DNA of 64,000 nt, taken from NCBI GenBank assembly GCA_937967405.1, contig CALCJV010000029.1:1-64000 (forward strand), given 5' to 3'. The notes beneath the pieces are model-generated. The model had not been told where the DNA came from and did not search any database. It saw nothing but the letters and a program-made list of their open reading frames with translations. Source of the stretch: an uncultured Chloroflexales bacterium (GTDB lineage Bacteria; Chloroflexota; Chloroflexia; Chloroflexales; Chloroflexaceae). The translations under genes and the position numbers were made by a program. Below are positions 28,697 through 38,834 of this stretch, in pieces. Position 1 is the stretch's first letter. Each line of letters opens with the position of its first letter.

Positions 28697-30832
28697 ATGA
28701 GCGACGAGAATCAGTCAGCGAGTACAAACCTCGATGAACAGACTGCCGAGCTTGTGCGGCAGGGGGTGGATGCACTGAAATCGGGCAATACGTTGGTTGC
28801 CAGAGCATTGCTCTCGGAAGTAGTCCGGATCGCACCGGGCTATCAGGATGCGTGGCTGTGGCTGAGTGATCTCGCCGAGAGTGAAGCCGAACGTGAGGTG
28901 CATCTACGTCGGGCTATCGAGATTGATCCGCATAGCCCATCTGGGCAGATTGCCCGCCGCAAGCTGGATCAGTTGCTTGCCGAGGCGCACGCCGTGCCGC
29001 CGCCCACCGAGACCTTGCGCCCACAAACGGGACGGATCGCCGATGCTGATGCATTTGATGAGCCGGAGCAGAAGTGGTGGCAGAAGCTCACCCCGATCCA
29101 GCTCGGCCTCATTGGGCTTTCGACCCTCGCCTTGCTGGCCTTGTGTGGCATTCTCGGCATGAACCTGTTCGGGACGTTCTTTGGGCGTGGGCAACCAACC
29201 CCACCGCCGCCACCGCCCATTTCTGTATCGGCTACCGAGATTGTGGTGCGGCTCCAGCAAAACGGAGCTGAAGCGGCCGATGCCCGTCCCGCCGTTCCCG
29301 AAGATTTCGGTGGACTGACCCCGCGCTGCCTCGACAATTCACAACGCTTCTACACGCCGTCGCTGGGCTTTCCGGCGGGCGGGATTGTGCTGGTCTGCCC
29401 TACGGCGAATGAAGCCCAACTTGCTAAAGCCGAATTTGATGCGCTAGGAGTGCGTGATCCTGCACGGCGTTCGTGGACGTACCTGAACAACAACGTCTTC
29501 TTGCAGGTAGATGGCCGCTTGCCACCTGAAGCATCTGTGCGCTACGAGCAAGTGATTGCTTCCCTCAGTGGGGGTTCGATCCCGCCGGTTGTCCCCCCAA
29601 CTCCGTCACCGCCAAGCCAAGTAGTGGCTACACCACTGCCGTTCTCCGCCTTTGAGGTATACAACCGCATTGCCGCAACCGGAGTAGATGTGGCCAACCC
29701 ACGTGCGGCCGTACCCGAAGATTTCGGTGCAATTCCGCCCCGTTGTCTTAATAACAGCGTGCGCTACTTCATTCCCTCGCTGGGCGATCCGGCGGGCGGG
29801 ATCATCACGACGTGTCCGACGGCGGCCGAAGCTGAAGCCCTCAAAAATGCCTACGATCAACAGAGTGTGGCCAACCCACTTGCTGCATCGTGGCGGTTCA
29901 TTAATAACAACATCTTCGTGCAAGCCGATGGCCGCCTGCCCGCCAACCAAGCCAACAAATTCGCGGAAGTGGTCGCGGCTCTCAGCACCGGGCAAGCCGT
30001 CGCGCCGTTGCCCCCCACGCCCCCCCCGCCACCGCCAGATGCCACGCCAATCCCGATCTCGGCGTTTGACGTATTCAACCGCGTGGCGGCAGCAGGGGTT
30101 GAAGTGACGGAGCCGCGTGGGGCAGTGCCAGAGGACTTCGGCGCAATTCAGGCCCGCTGCCTCGAAAATAGCGTGCGCTATTTCACCCCATCACTCGGCT
30201 TCCCAGCTGGCGGGGTGATTGTCACCTGCTCGAATGCGGGTGATGCCCAAGCCCTGAAAGCCGACTATGATCGTCAGAGTGCAGCTAACCCGGGGGCGGC
30301 TTCGTGGACGTTTATTAACAATAACGTCTTTGCCCAAGCTGATGGGCGCATGCCCCAAAATCAGGCCCAGAAGTTCCAAGAAGTCATTGCCTCGCTCAGC
30401 ACCGGCGCACCCGTCCAGCCTCTGCCACCGACGGCCGTGCCGCCAACGGCAACGCAACCGGTTGAAGAGATTACGGTGATTCCCATCCCACCGACGAATA
30501 CGCCTGCACCGCCGCCCCCCACCGATACGCCTCCACCGCCGCCCCCAACGGACGTGCCGCCGCCGCCCCCTACCGATACACCTGCACCGCCGCCCCCCAC
30601 CGATACGCCTGCACCGCCGCCCCCGACGGACGTGCCGCCAACCAACACTCCGTTGCCAACCATCGTGATTCCGCTACCGGCAACGGCGACCCCGACGATT
30701 ACACCGACAATGATCCTACCCTATCCGCCGATCATCACGCCACTGCCGGGTGAGTTGCCCGCACCCTCGCCACGTACCAATGCGGCGCCGTTGCCCGGCA
30801 GCTTGAGCAACGTGGCGATCAAAGAAGAGTAG
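28697..30832 (+). CDS. TPR-like / TM / triple-repeat extracytoplasmic protein with Pro-Thr-rich tail
   Basis: AWLWLSDLAESEAEREVHLRRAIEIDP N-terminus, TM near aa 150, then three copies of ...VPEDFGxxxPRCLxNSxRxxxPSLGxPAGG.... Confidence 0.88.
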   Translation: MSDENQSASTNLDEQTAELVRQGVDALKSGNTLVARALLSEVVRIAPGYQDAWLWLSDLAESEAEREVHLRRAIEIDPHSPSGQIARRKLDQLLAEAHAVPPPTETLRPQTGRIADADAFDEPEQKWWQKLTPIQLGLIGLSTLALLALCGILGMNLFGTFFGRGQPTPPPPPPISVSATEIVVRLQQNGAEAADARPAVPEDFGGLTPRCLDNSQRFYTPSLGFPAGGIVLVCPTANEAQLAKAEFDALGVRDPARRSWTYLNNNVFLQVDGRLPPEASVRYEQVIASLSGGSIPPVVPPTPSPPSQVVATPLPFSAFEVYNRIAATGVDVANPRAAVPEDFGAIPPRCLNNSVRYFIPSLGDPAGGIITTCPTAAEAEALKNAYDQQSVANPLAASWRFINNNIFVQADGRLPANQANKFAEVVAALSTGQAVAPLPPTPPPPPPDATPIPISAFDVFNRVAAAGVEVTEPRGAVPEDFGAIQARCLENSVRYFTPSLGFPAGGVIVTCSNAGDAQALKADYDRQSAANPGAASWTFINNNVFAQADGRMPQNQAQKFQEVIASLSTGAPVQPLPPTAVPPTATQPVEEITVIPIPPTNTPAPPPPTDTPPPPPPTDVPPPPPTDTPAPPPPTDTPAPPPPTDVPPTNTPLPTIVIPLPATATPTITPTMILPYPPIITPLPGELPAPSPRTNAAPLPGSLSNVAIKEE
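30492..30650 (+). repeat. Pro/Thr/Asp low-complexity repeat tract (PPPTDTP/PPPTDVP)
   Basis: Imperfect tandem repeats of ccgccccccaccgatacgcctgca. Confidence 0.85.
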
Positions 30833-30901
30833 TGCTGAACCGACCTGCTACACAGGCAAGGACACAATGGCGTGTGCTTGCCCGCCCGATCTAACCCCAC
30901 A

Positions 30902-33900
30902 ATGCGCCACCGCTTTGCACGCCTGCCGCTAGCCCTACGCCTGCTGCTGCTCACCCTGCTGAATGGGGTGTTAGGGCTAGCACTGGTAGCAGTCATTTGG
31001 TTTGACAATAGCCTCAATCGAGGCATCACCTTTCGCCCCGATCCGCAGCCGATCCCACACAGCGCGGGTCCACTTGTAGGTGTGAACCTGTACCAGATTC
31101 ACCTTGAGCCGAACCCAGATGATGTTACCCGCACTCTTGCAATGGTCAAAGCACTCGGTGCAACCCACGTCCGCATGCAGTTGCCGTGGGAGGATGTCGA
31201 GATCCACGGGCGCGGCGATTTCGAGGATCGCCGCAATATCGAGACAGTCGGGGTGATCTCGGCATGGGATAAGTATGATCATATCGTCAACACCGCGCAC
31301 GAATTAGGCCTTGAGCTGATCCTTCGGATTGACCGCCCGCCGCTCTGGTCGCGTCCTATCAATGCGAATACGCCGTGGTTTGCGGAAGGGTTAGCCGAAG
31401 ACCCCAACTCGACCGGCCCGCCGGATGACTTCGCCGATTACCGCCGCTTTGTGGAGCAGGTGACCCGCCGCTATGCGGGCAAGGTGCGCTACGTGCAGCT
31501 CTGGAATGAGCCGAACCTCAAAAATGAGTGGAACTGGCACACGCCTAGCCCGCGCACGTTGGTGGCATTGTTGCGTGAGGGCTACATCGGGGCCAAGGAT
31601 GGCAACCCTGATGTGGTAGTCATATTCCCTGCACTTGCGCCCGTAGATGGTTTGGACAAACGTGCCCCCATCACCGAGATTGACTATCTCGATCAAGTCT
31701 ACCAAATGGGCGGCGCAGAGTTCTTCGATGTGATGGCTGTGCAGGCGTATGGCTTGGGCCAGCCACCCGACGAAAATCGTTACATCCGCCTGTTGCCGTT
31801 TGGGCCGACATGGCAGTGGCAACGTTGTATAGATAGCCGCGCCGATGTGAGTCGGCCGGTGCTGATCCGTGAGGTGATGGAGCGGCACGGCGATAGGCAG
31901 ACAGCCGTGTGGGTGGGCGAATTTGGCTGGAACAGTGCCCCTGATACGATCCCGCCCGAACGCCGCTTGACGTGGGGTGTACCCGTGACAGAGGAGCAGA
32001 AAGCCGCCTTCTTAATCGGGCATGTCGAACGCGCCCGCCAGCAGTGGGATTGGGTGGGGGTGATGAATATTTGGATGCTGCGCTACGGTGGTTTCCGTGA
32101 ACCGAACCCCGACGATCCGACGCAGTATTTTGCGATCATCAGCCGCGATTGGGAGCCGTTGCCCGCGTTCACCGCGATGCAGGCGTACCTTGCCCAGCCA
32201 CCAGTGGCGGGTGTGGGAGCGCATACGCTTGAACATCCGGCAGTGGTGCAGCAGGCGGGCAGGTGGACGTTGCGCTTCACGGGCGAACGGGTGTACGTGA
32301 CGGGTGCGGTGGGGCAGGTGCAGGCGATGCTTGATGGTGTACCAATTACGTTGGAGCCAAGCACCTATCAGGGTGTACCGGCCCTAGCCACGCCACCTCT
32401 GCCGCGCAGCGATGCGGTGCATACATTGGAGCTACCCGCTCCGTTGCCAGCCGATACGGTGCTGGTAGTGATCGCTGAGCCGCCACTACCCTATGCCCTG
32501 TGGCGGGTACTATGGGCCGCGTTGCCGTTGCTGGTGATTGGCATGCTGGGATTGAGTGGTGCGGCAACGCTACCCATCCTGTATGCCGCCGTTGCCGAAT
32601 TGCTCGGGCGCACCCCACCAGCGCGGATGGGGTGGCGGGTGTGGCTGGCTACGCCGAATGGCGAGCGGGTGGTGCTAGTGGGCATGGCACTGGCGTTGGT
32701 GTTCTTCTACAAGGGCTACACCACGCTGATCCCGTGCCTGATTGGGCTGACCCTCTTCGGGCTGCTTGCGCTGCTGCGCCCTGATCTCGCCGTGCTGTTT
32801 GTGCCCTTGACTGTGCCCCTGTTTTTCATTCCCAAAGGTATCTGGGATGAACGCTTCGGCTTGCCGCCAAACGGCATCCGCCTACCGTTGCACGAGTTAG
32901 CCTTGCTGATTACGCTGATGGCGGTAGCGGTGCGGGTGCTGTTGGGCTTGCGGGTGCGGGTGCGCCACGATGCGGCGGCGGTTGTGCGGCAGGTTCGCGC
33001 CCTCCTCACGCTGGCACAGGTGCGGGCGGCGGGGCAGCATTATGCGCCCCATCTGCTGTTCTTGGTGGCGGGTACACTTGGGGTGGCGGTGGCGTGGTCG
33101 GGTGGGCGCAGCGAGGCGGTGCGTGAGTGGCGGTGGCTGATTGTTGAGCCGCTGCTGTTTTATGCGCTGGTGCGCTGGCTGCTGCATCAGGCGCAGGCAA
33201 GCGCAAGCCTACCGCCCACGCCGTTCGGGTCGCGCTTGACCAGCGTGCGCCTGCTGACGTGGCTAGTGGCAGGTGGGGCAGTGGTGGGACTGGTAGGGGT
33301 GTTGCAGTGGGGGGGCATCAATCTTGCGCCCTCCTTTGGCGACAAAGTGACTTTCAGCGATGATCAGCTTGCTGTGGAGGGGGTGCGCCGCGTGAACAGT
33401 GTCTATGGACACCCGAATAACTTGGGATTGTACATAGGGCGGGTGTGGGTGATTGGGGCGGCGTTGGTGTATCTGGCGTGGCTGGCGCGGGCATATTGGC
33501 GCATGGCGTTGCTGACCCTTGCGGCGGCAGTGATGCTGGGCGGGTTGGTTGCATCCTTCTCGAAGGGGGCGTTGCTGGGCGTGCCGTTTGCGGCAGTGGT
33601 GTTGGTGGGGATGCTGTGGCGCACACGCCCGCAGGCGGCGGGGGCCCGTCCGGTTCCGGCGGCGTTGCTCGCTGCGCTGGTGGGGGCGGCTATTGTGCTG
33701 ATCCCGCTCGGCTTGATTGCATTGGCGAGTGTAGCTGGCTTGGAGCGGCTGAATCCGTTTGGCGAGACGGCTGAGGTGCGCTTGAAGCTGTGGGCAGCGG
33801 CACTGGCGATGATCCGCGACCACCCGTTGTTGGGGATCGGCTTGGATCAGTTTGGGCGGATCTACCCCGATTATATTCACCCAACTCTCGCCGCTACGAA

Positions 33901-34183
33901 TGAACGCTTCACCGCGCACCCGCACAATCTGGTGCTGGATGTGTGGCTCCGGCTGGGCGTGCTGGGCATGGTGGCGATGGCGTGGCTGTTGGTGCGGCTG
34001 TTCCGGCAGGCGTGGGTGCAACGCACGGTGGTGCAGGCGGGGCTGGCGGCGGCGATGGTGGCGGCACTGGTGCATGGCATGGTGGATAATGGGTACTTCG
34101 TCCCAGATCTGGCGTTGTTCTTCTGGCTGGCGGTAGCGGTGGGCGAGGTGGAAAGGAACACGGAGATTGCCGTTCGTTGTTAG
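30902..34183 (+). CDS. Fusion of glycoside hydrolase (TIM-barrel) and O-antigen ligase/Wzy-like polytopic domain
   Basis: VQLWNEPNLKNEW and VWVGEFGWNS (GH acid/base and nucleophile style motifs), then ~12 TM region with GHPNNLGLYIG, SKGALLG, HPHNLVLDVWLRLGVLG. Confidence 0.85.
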   Translation: MRHRFARLPLALRLLLLTLLNGVLGLALVAVIWFDNSLNRGITFRPDPQPIPHSAGPLVGVNLYQIHLEPNPDDVTRTLAMVKALGATHVRMQLPWEDVEIHGRGDFEDRRNIETVGVISAWDKYDHIVNTAHELGLELILRIDRPPLWSRPINANTPWFAEGLAEDPNSTGPPDDFADYRRFVEQVTRRYAGKVRYVQLWNEPNLKNEWNWHTPSPRTLVALLREGYIGAKDGNPDVVVIFPALAPVDGLDKRAPITEIDYLDQVYQMGGAEFFDVMAVQAYGLGQPPDENRYIRLLPFGPTWQWQRCIDSRADVSRPVLIREVMERHGDRQTAVWVGEFGWNSAPDTIPPERRLTWGVPVTEEQKAAFLIGHVERARQQWDWVGVMNIWMLRYGGFREPNPDDPTQYFAIISRDWEPLPAFTAMQAYLAQPPVAGVGAHTLEHPAVVQQAGRWTLRFTGERVYVTGAVGQVQAMLDGVPITLEPSTYQGVPALATPPLPRSDAVHTLELPAPLPADTVLVVIAEPPLPYALWRVLWAALPLLVIGMLGLSGAATLPILYAAVAELLGRTPPARMGWRVWLATPNGERVVLVGMALALVFFYKGYTTLIPCLIGLTLFGLLALLRPDLAVLFVPLTVPLFFIPKGIWDERFGLPPNGIRLPLHELALLITLMAVAVRVLLGLRVRVRHDAAAVVRQVRALLTLAQVRAAGQHYAPHLLFLVAGTLGVAVAWSGGRSEAVREWRWLIVEPLLFYALVRWLLHQAQASASLPPTPFGSRLTSVRLLTWLVAGGAVVGLVGVLQWGGINLAPSFGDKVTFSDDQLAVEGVRRVNSVYGHPNNLGLYIGRVWVIGAALVYLAWLARAYWRMALLTLAAAVMLGGLVASFSKGALLGVPFAAVVLVGMLWRTRPQAAGARPVPAALLAALVGAAIVLIPLGLIALASVAGLERLNPFGETAEVRLKLWAAALAMIRDHPLLGIGLDQFGRIYPDYIHPTLAATNERFTAHPHNLVLDVWLRLGVLGMVAMAWLLVRLFRQAWVQRTVVQAGLAAAMVAALVHGMVDNGYFVPDLALFFWLAVAVGEVERNTEIAVRC

Positions 34184-34238
34184 CTCAGATACAATGGATA
34201 GATAGTGTCCTATGGCTATGCTTTAATGTCTTAAGCTT

Positions 34239-34865
34239 ATGTGGAGCCAGCACATGCAGCCTGAGCGCGAATCGTTCGAGCGTCAACGCGAGGAGATTCT
34301 GGAGGCGTTGCACCTGATTGCGGAACAGAAGGCGAAGTTTGTTTCCGAAAGTGAGATACCGCTCCAGTGGCTGAGAGATGAAAAGGCCCTCCAAAAGCGG
34401 CTGGCTGCCATTGAGCAGCAGCTTGCACAGTTGAAGCCCCAGCCTAGTCCTGAACCGCCCCCGCCACAACCGAAGTCATCACGATGGCTCATCCCGTCCA
34501 TTTCCGTGATCGTTGCGCTGGTATTCATGGGATCTGGACTAGCGTGGATCGTGGGAGCAAATCAAATGGGTCTCATACCAGTGGAAGAAACTACGCCGTC
34601 GCCAGTAGACGTTGCGCCGTCGCCAGTAGACGTTGCGCCGCCACTGGTGGTTGGTCTCCAGATCGAAGAGGCACGAGCGATCCTCACAGCAGCGGGCTTT
34701 ACGGTCGTGGAAGTGCCGTATGTTGATAATCGCTTTCCCGATGGCTACGTAGGCGATCAGAACCCATTGCCAGATCAACTCACTCCCACTGGCGTGGTGA
34801 CCCTGAGCGTTGTCCTCAATGGGTTTCTCGACGATGATGATGATACTGGTAATCCGGATGGCTAG
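34239..34865 (+). CDS. Single-TM protein with PASTA-like C-terminal domain
   Basis: VVGLQIEEARAILTAAGFTVVEVPYVDNRFPDGYVGDQNPLPDQLTPTGVVTLSV. Confidence 0.75.
   Translation: MWSQHMQPERESFERQREEILEALHLIAEQKAKFVSESEIPLQWLRDEKALQKRLAAIEQQLAQLKPQPSPEPPPPQPKSSRWLIPSISVIVALVFMGSGLAWIVGANQMGLIPVEETTPSPVDVAPSPVDVAPPLVVGLQIEEARAILTAAGFTVVEVPYVDNRFPDGYVGDQNPLPDQLTPTGVVTLSVVLNGFLDDDDDTGNPDG
34597..34638 (+). repeat. 21-bp tandem repeat x2 in linker
   Basis: ccgtcgccagtagacgttgcg twice. Confidence 0.95.
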
Positions 34866-34970
34866 CGTATCGTAGTGCCCAGTAGTACAAGGCGCGATCC
34901 GCAACCGCGACATCACTCCAATGCGATAAGGCAAGAGCGTGTCAATGGCGATCATCTTGTCTTGTTGCCC

Positions 34971-36005
34971 CTAGCGGCGGTACTCGTCGCCACAATCGCC
35001 GATCCGGCGTAGCAGATCGCGCCCCTGTGCTTGCACCTCAGCGAGGGCATGGCGATCCGCGTCGGTCAATGCCAACTGGAACACCCGCGCTGTATCGTGG
35101 CGATGCTCGCGGATGCTCAGGCGGGCACCAACAATCACCCCCGCCACCGCCGGACGTTCGAGGATCGCTGCCACCGCAACATTGGCAATACTGACATCAT
35201 GGTCGCTAGCAATCCGGTGCAGGACATTGAGCAGCTGCTGGAAGAGGCTCCACCCTCCCCACAGATCAATCATCTGCTTATACTTCCGCAAGCTGGCCGT
35301 TCCCAGCTGACTCTGCGTCGGTTCGGGCTTGCCCAGCCATGCCGCACTCAGCAGCCCGCCACACAGCGTCCCGTAGGTCAGCAGATGGATGCCATGCTCG
35401 GCGCAGTAGGTGGCCATATAGTTCATCGGGCGCGTATCTACTAGCGAATACTGCACCTGATTGGAGACGATCCGAATGCCCAAATCGGTAATGATCCGCA
35501 AGTGTTCCGTATCGAAGTTGGTTAGGGCGAGGTGGCGAATCTTGCCCGTCTCGCGCAGCTCTGCGAGATGCTTAAGCGCATCGAGATAGGCCGGATTGGC
35601 GTAATCCCACCAGTGGAACTGAAGCAGATCAAGCTGCTCCACCTGCATGCGCCGCAGCGAGATATGTACGGCATCCTCCACCATCTGGCGGGTAATGCGT
35701 GTTGGGCGGGGCACCCATTTGGTGAAGGCTTGGACATGCTCCAGTGCCGCTGGGCCCTGCTGCTGGGCCAAGCGTTGGCGAAATACACCGATCAGGTCCT
35801 CGGCTGGCCCATAGTGGTCGGCAAGGTCCCACGTCGTAAAGCCACTCGCGTGATAGTTGAGCATCTCTGCCACTGCTGCTGGCGCATCTATGCGCCCGTG
35901 TGCGCCAGATACCTGCCACATGCCATTAAGGATGCGGCACATCCGCAGATCGGGAGCGAGGGACAGATAGGCGTGTGCAGGTAATGGCGTTCCGCGTTGG
36001 TTCAT
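34971..36005 (-). CDS. Aldo/keto reductase
   Basis: MCRILNGMWQVSG...TTWDLADHYGPAEDLIG...QLDLLQFHWWDYA...IVSNQVQYSLVD. Confidence 0.9.
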   Translation of the reverse strand: MNQRGTPLPAHAYLSLAPDLRMCRILNGMWQVSGAHGRIDAPAAVAEMLNYHASGFTTWDLADHYGPAEDLIGVFRQRLAQQQGPAALEHVQAFTKWVPRPTRITRQMVEDAVHISLRRMQVEQLDLLQFHWWDYANPAYLDALKHLAELRETGKIRHLALTNFDTEHLRIITDLGIRIVSNQVQYSLVDTRPMNYMATYCAEHGIHLLTYGTLCGGLLSAAWLGKPEPTQSQLGTASLRKYKQMIDLWGGWSLFQQLLNVLHRIASDHDVSIANVAVAAILERPAVAGVIVGARLSIREHRHDTARVFQLALTDADRHALAEVQAQGRDLLRRIGDCGDEYRR

Positions 36006-36253
36006 AAGCTCGTTCAATTCTTTATATCCATGCTTCGTTGCGCTAATCCTCTCTAGGTAGTATACCCAAAAACGGTACGCAGAGGAAACCAACCGAGACG
36101 GTTTTATCATCTATTTACCATCTATTTTTTAGCATAATCTATGTTACAATAAGACAAGGAGCATCTCGCGGGAATTCTTTATTTACAAAGCATAGAGTTA
36201 CATATCGTACTAGGGTGTGCAACACCGGGTATCGTTTGACGCAAATCAACTGC

Positions 36254-36276
36254 GTGGTGGCAACCCAAGCCACCAC
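36254..36276. other. 8-bp perfect hairpin in leader of histidine kinase gene
   Basis: GTGGTGGC-aacccaa-GCCACCAC. Confidence 0.55.
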
Positions 36277-36398
36277 CCCTCAGACGTAGACACATCGTTC
36301 TTGTTCGGTTTTCCCTCACCGACGAAATAGACAATACCTCCGCGTATGGTGGTCTTGGTAAAGCCGTGCTGTGTCCGGCTGCTACGAACATAGCACCT

Positions 36399-38735
36399 AT
36401 GAGGGCTTTTGATATGGTGAATGAATCGCTCGAACAAGAGGCTTTAGAACTCGATGAATATACACAAGCTCTGCAACTCAGCCAGATTGCACCAATTGCG
36501 CTGGCGGATGCGCCTGTGCCTGTGCCGACCACTCAATGCTATATTCTGCAAGCACCTGCGCCAGATACACTGTATTCCCATCTGTTTCAGGCAACCCCCC
36601 GCCTGTTACGGATTGAAGATTACACCGCGTTGCTACAGGCAGGCTTGCAGCACGCGCTATGGCTGCTGCCCGATTTCAGCGTAGCGATGATCTGGCTGTA
36701 TGAGCAACGCACGGGCAAACTTGCCCTTGCCGCCCATACGGGGCTTACGCTTGATGATCAAGAGGCGCGGATACTGCGCTCGAGCCAAATCTATCCGGGT
36801 GAGCCAGCGGCGGGGGTGGCCTTCCAGCGCAATGAGATCATCCTCTCGATCAACCACGCACCACCTCCCGACGAATTGCGTGAGGAGTTGGTGCCGATCA
36901 ATCGCATCCGCCAGAGCTACTGCGTGCCAAGCGTGCTAAGTCTGTGCATTCCCCTCTGTCTGCCCGATGAGACAGCCGTTCTGGGTGTGCTCGAACTGAC
37001 CTGCACGCAGGTGCAAGGTGCGCCCATCAGCGATGCCATGAGCTGTGAACTACCGCCCGAATTGCGGGCGGTGATCACGAGCTACAGCCAATTGCTCGCT
37101 ACAGCGATCCACAACAAGCGGCTCTACGATACATCCGAACGCCACTGCCGCCGCTTAGATGGCTTCGATGCCGTTGTGACGGCGATCAGCACGGCTACCG
37201 ATCTGCCCGACCTGCTGCGGAGTGTTCTTGGTGTCGTGATCGGCTTGCAGCCCTTCACCGGCGGCGCAATCCTGCTGCTCGATCCGGCACAAGCACGGCT
37301 CACGCTTGGCTTTGCTGAGAATCTACCCGAAGATTACTGCGCTGCGGTGCGTGCGCTGCCCGTAAGCGGTTCGGCTTTCGAGGAGGTAGTCCGCTATGGG
37401 CAGCCGGCCATGCGCCCCTTGATTGAAGAACGTTGCGAGGCCCAGCTGGTGGCGATGGGCTACGAGAGTGGCATGTACCTGCCCCTGCTCGCTGGCGGTA
37501 CGGTAGTGGGCGTGCTGGCATTGTTTGGGGATGCCAACATGTACCATCAGATCGAGATGCCCTATTTGATGCCGCTGATGAACCAGATCGGCTTTGCGAT
37601 TGCCAATGTGCGCCTTTATGAGGATAGCCAAATTGAGCGGCAACGCCTCAGCACAGTCATCAATAGTATTGCTGAAGGGGTGGTGGTGCTGGATCAGCAG
37701 GGGCGGCTTGTGCTGGCCAACGAAGCGGCAATGGAACTGCTCAGCCTTGATGCGATCCCCTACCAACAACCGATCAGCGAGATGCCCGATTTCTATGCGA
37801 TCCGTGATCTCAGCGGTGCACCCCTGCCCGTTGAGCAGTTGCCGATGGCCCGGGCCCTATCCGGCGAAACATTCTACGATTACCGCGTGCTGCTGCGCGG
37901 CGCAAGTGGGCAGAATAGTGTGATGAGCTTTAGCGGCGCACCAGCCCGCGCTGCCCAGCAGCCCATTGCGGATGGGGCGGTGGTGGTGTTCCGTGACATC
38001 ACTGCACTGCAACGCATCGAACGGGCCAAAGATGAGTTCCTCGCTGTTGCCGCACACGAGCTGCGTAGCCCCCTTGCGGCGGTGCACGGCTACACCGAGC
38101 AGCTCGTGCGCCGCGAACGGGATCGCCCAGAGCGAGACGAGCGTGATCTGCGCGGGCTGACGATGTTGTCTGAAGAAGTGGCGCATATGTTGCGGATGGT
38201 GGACAACTTGCTGGATGTATCCCGCTTGGATGCAGGTCAGCTTGATCTGCAACTGCAACAGGTGGATGTGATCCAGCTGGTGCAACGAGTGCTGGATCAG
38301 CAGCGCATGACTGCCAGCGCACGTGAGGTGCTGTTCCACTGTGTCTACACCGAGCTAAGGGTGCTGTGTGATCCGTTACGGATTCGGCAAGTGCTGACTA
38401 ACCTGATCGGCAATGCACTGAAGTACAGTCCAGCGGGCACGCCCGTCGAGGTGCGGATTGCGGTGCAGGATGGGCCACGCAGCATCAGTGAAGCAACTGC
38501 CGAGCCGCAGCGCGAGGTACTGTTTGCGATTAGTGATGCTGGCAGCGGGATTGAGCCGGAGCTGCAAGCGCGGCTGTTTGAACGCTTCTACCGCGTCAAA
38601 AACCGCCGCGAAGAGGGGCTAGGCTTAGGCCTCTATCTCAGCCGCGAATTCGTCCTTCTGCACGGCGGGCGCATCTGGGTGGATAGCACCGTGGGCAAAG
38701 GCAGCACCTTTTCTTTCACTCTGCCCCTGCGCTAG
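36399..38735 (+). CDS. Sensor histidine kinase with GAF and PAS domains
   Basis: AKDEFLAVAAHELRSPLAAVHGYTEQL H-box; LIGNALKYSPAGTPVEV N-box; ISDAGSGIEPE; GLGLGLYLS. Exact start uncertain. Confidence 0.9.
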   Translation: MRAFDMVNESLEQEALELDEYTQALQLSQIAPIALADAPVPVPTTQCYILQAPAPDTLYSHLFQATPRLLRIEDYTALLQAGLQHALWLLPDFSVAMIWLYEQRTGKLALAAHTGLTLDDQEARILRSSQIYPGEPAAGVAFQRNEIILSINHAPPPDELREELVPINRIRQSYCVPSVLSLCIPLCLPDETAVLGVLELTCTQVQGAPISDAMSCELPPELRAVITSYSQLLATAIHNKRLYDTSERHCRRLDGFDAVVTAISTATDLPDLLRSVLGVVIGLQPFTGGAILLLDPAQARLTLGFAENLPEDYCAAVRALPVSGSAFEEVVRYGQPAMRPLIEERCEAQLVAMGYESGMYLPLLAGGTVVGVLALFGDANMYHQIEMPYLMPLMNQIGFAIANVRLYEDSQIERQRLSTVINSIAEGVVVLDQQGRLVLANEAAMELLSLDAIPYQQPISEMPDFYAIRDLSGAPLPVEQLPMARALSGETFYDYRVLLRGASGQNSVMSFSGAPARAAQQPIADGAVVVFRDITALQRIERAKDEFLAVAAHELRSPLAAVHGYTEQLVRRERDRPERDERDLRGLTMLSEEVAHMLRMVDNLLDVSRLDAGQLDLQLQQVDVIQLVQRVLDQQRMTASAREVLFHCVYTELRVLCDPLRIRQVLTNLIGNALKYSPAGTPVEVRIAVQDGPRSISEATAEPQREVLFAISDAGSGIEPELQARLFERFYRVKNRREEGLGLGLYLSREFVLLHGGRIWVDSTVGKGSTFSFTLPLR

Positions 38736-38806
38736 CTGCCAGTGCGTCTGCTTCACCGATGACGCTGCGGGCGATGGGCGTGTCTTTCTGCTATAATATC
38801 GGTCAT
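38732..38806. repeat. Copy A of ~75-bp direct repeat flanking the 38835-39737 gene
   Basis: ctagctgccagtgcgtctgcttcaccgatgacgctgcgggcgatgggcgtgtctttctgctataatat. Confidence 0.85.
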
Positions 38807-38834
38807 AGTGGTGCACGACAAGGAGCGTCATTGG

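Noticed and set aside
33263-34075. 270-aa minus ORF rich in H/R/Q
   Set aside because: Antisense shadow of the O-antigen ligase domain; composition typical of reversed GC-rich coding sequence.
36205-36290. Possible c-di-GMP riboswitch: 'GACGCAAA' upstream of the histidine kinase
   Set aside because: Surrounding P1a/P1b architecture and the second conserved block (GGTAGGTAGCGGGGTTACC-like) are absent; octamer alone is not enough.
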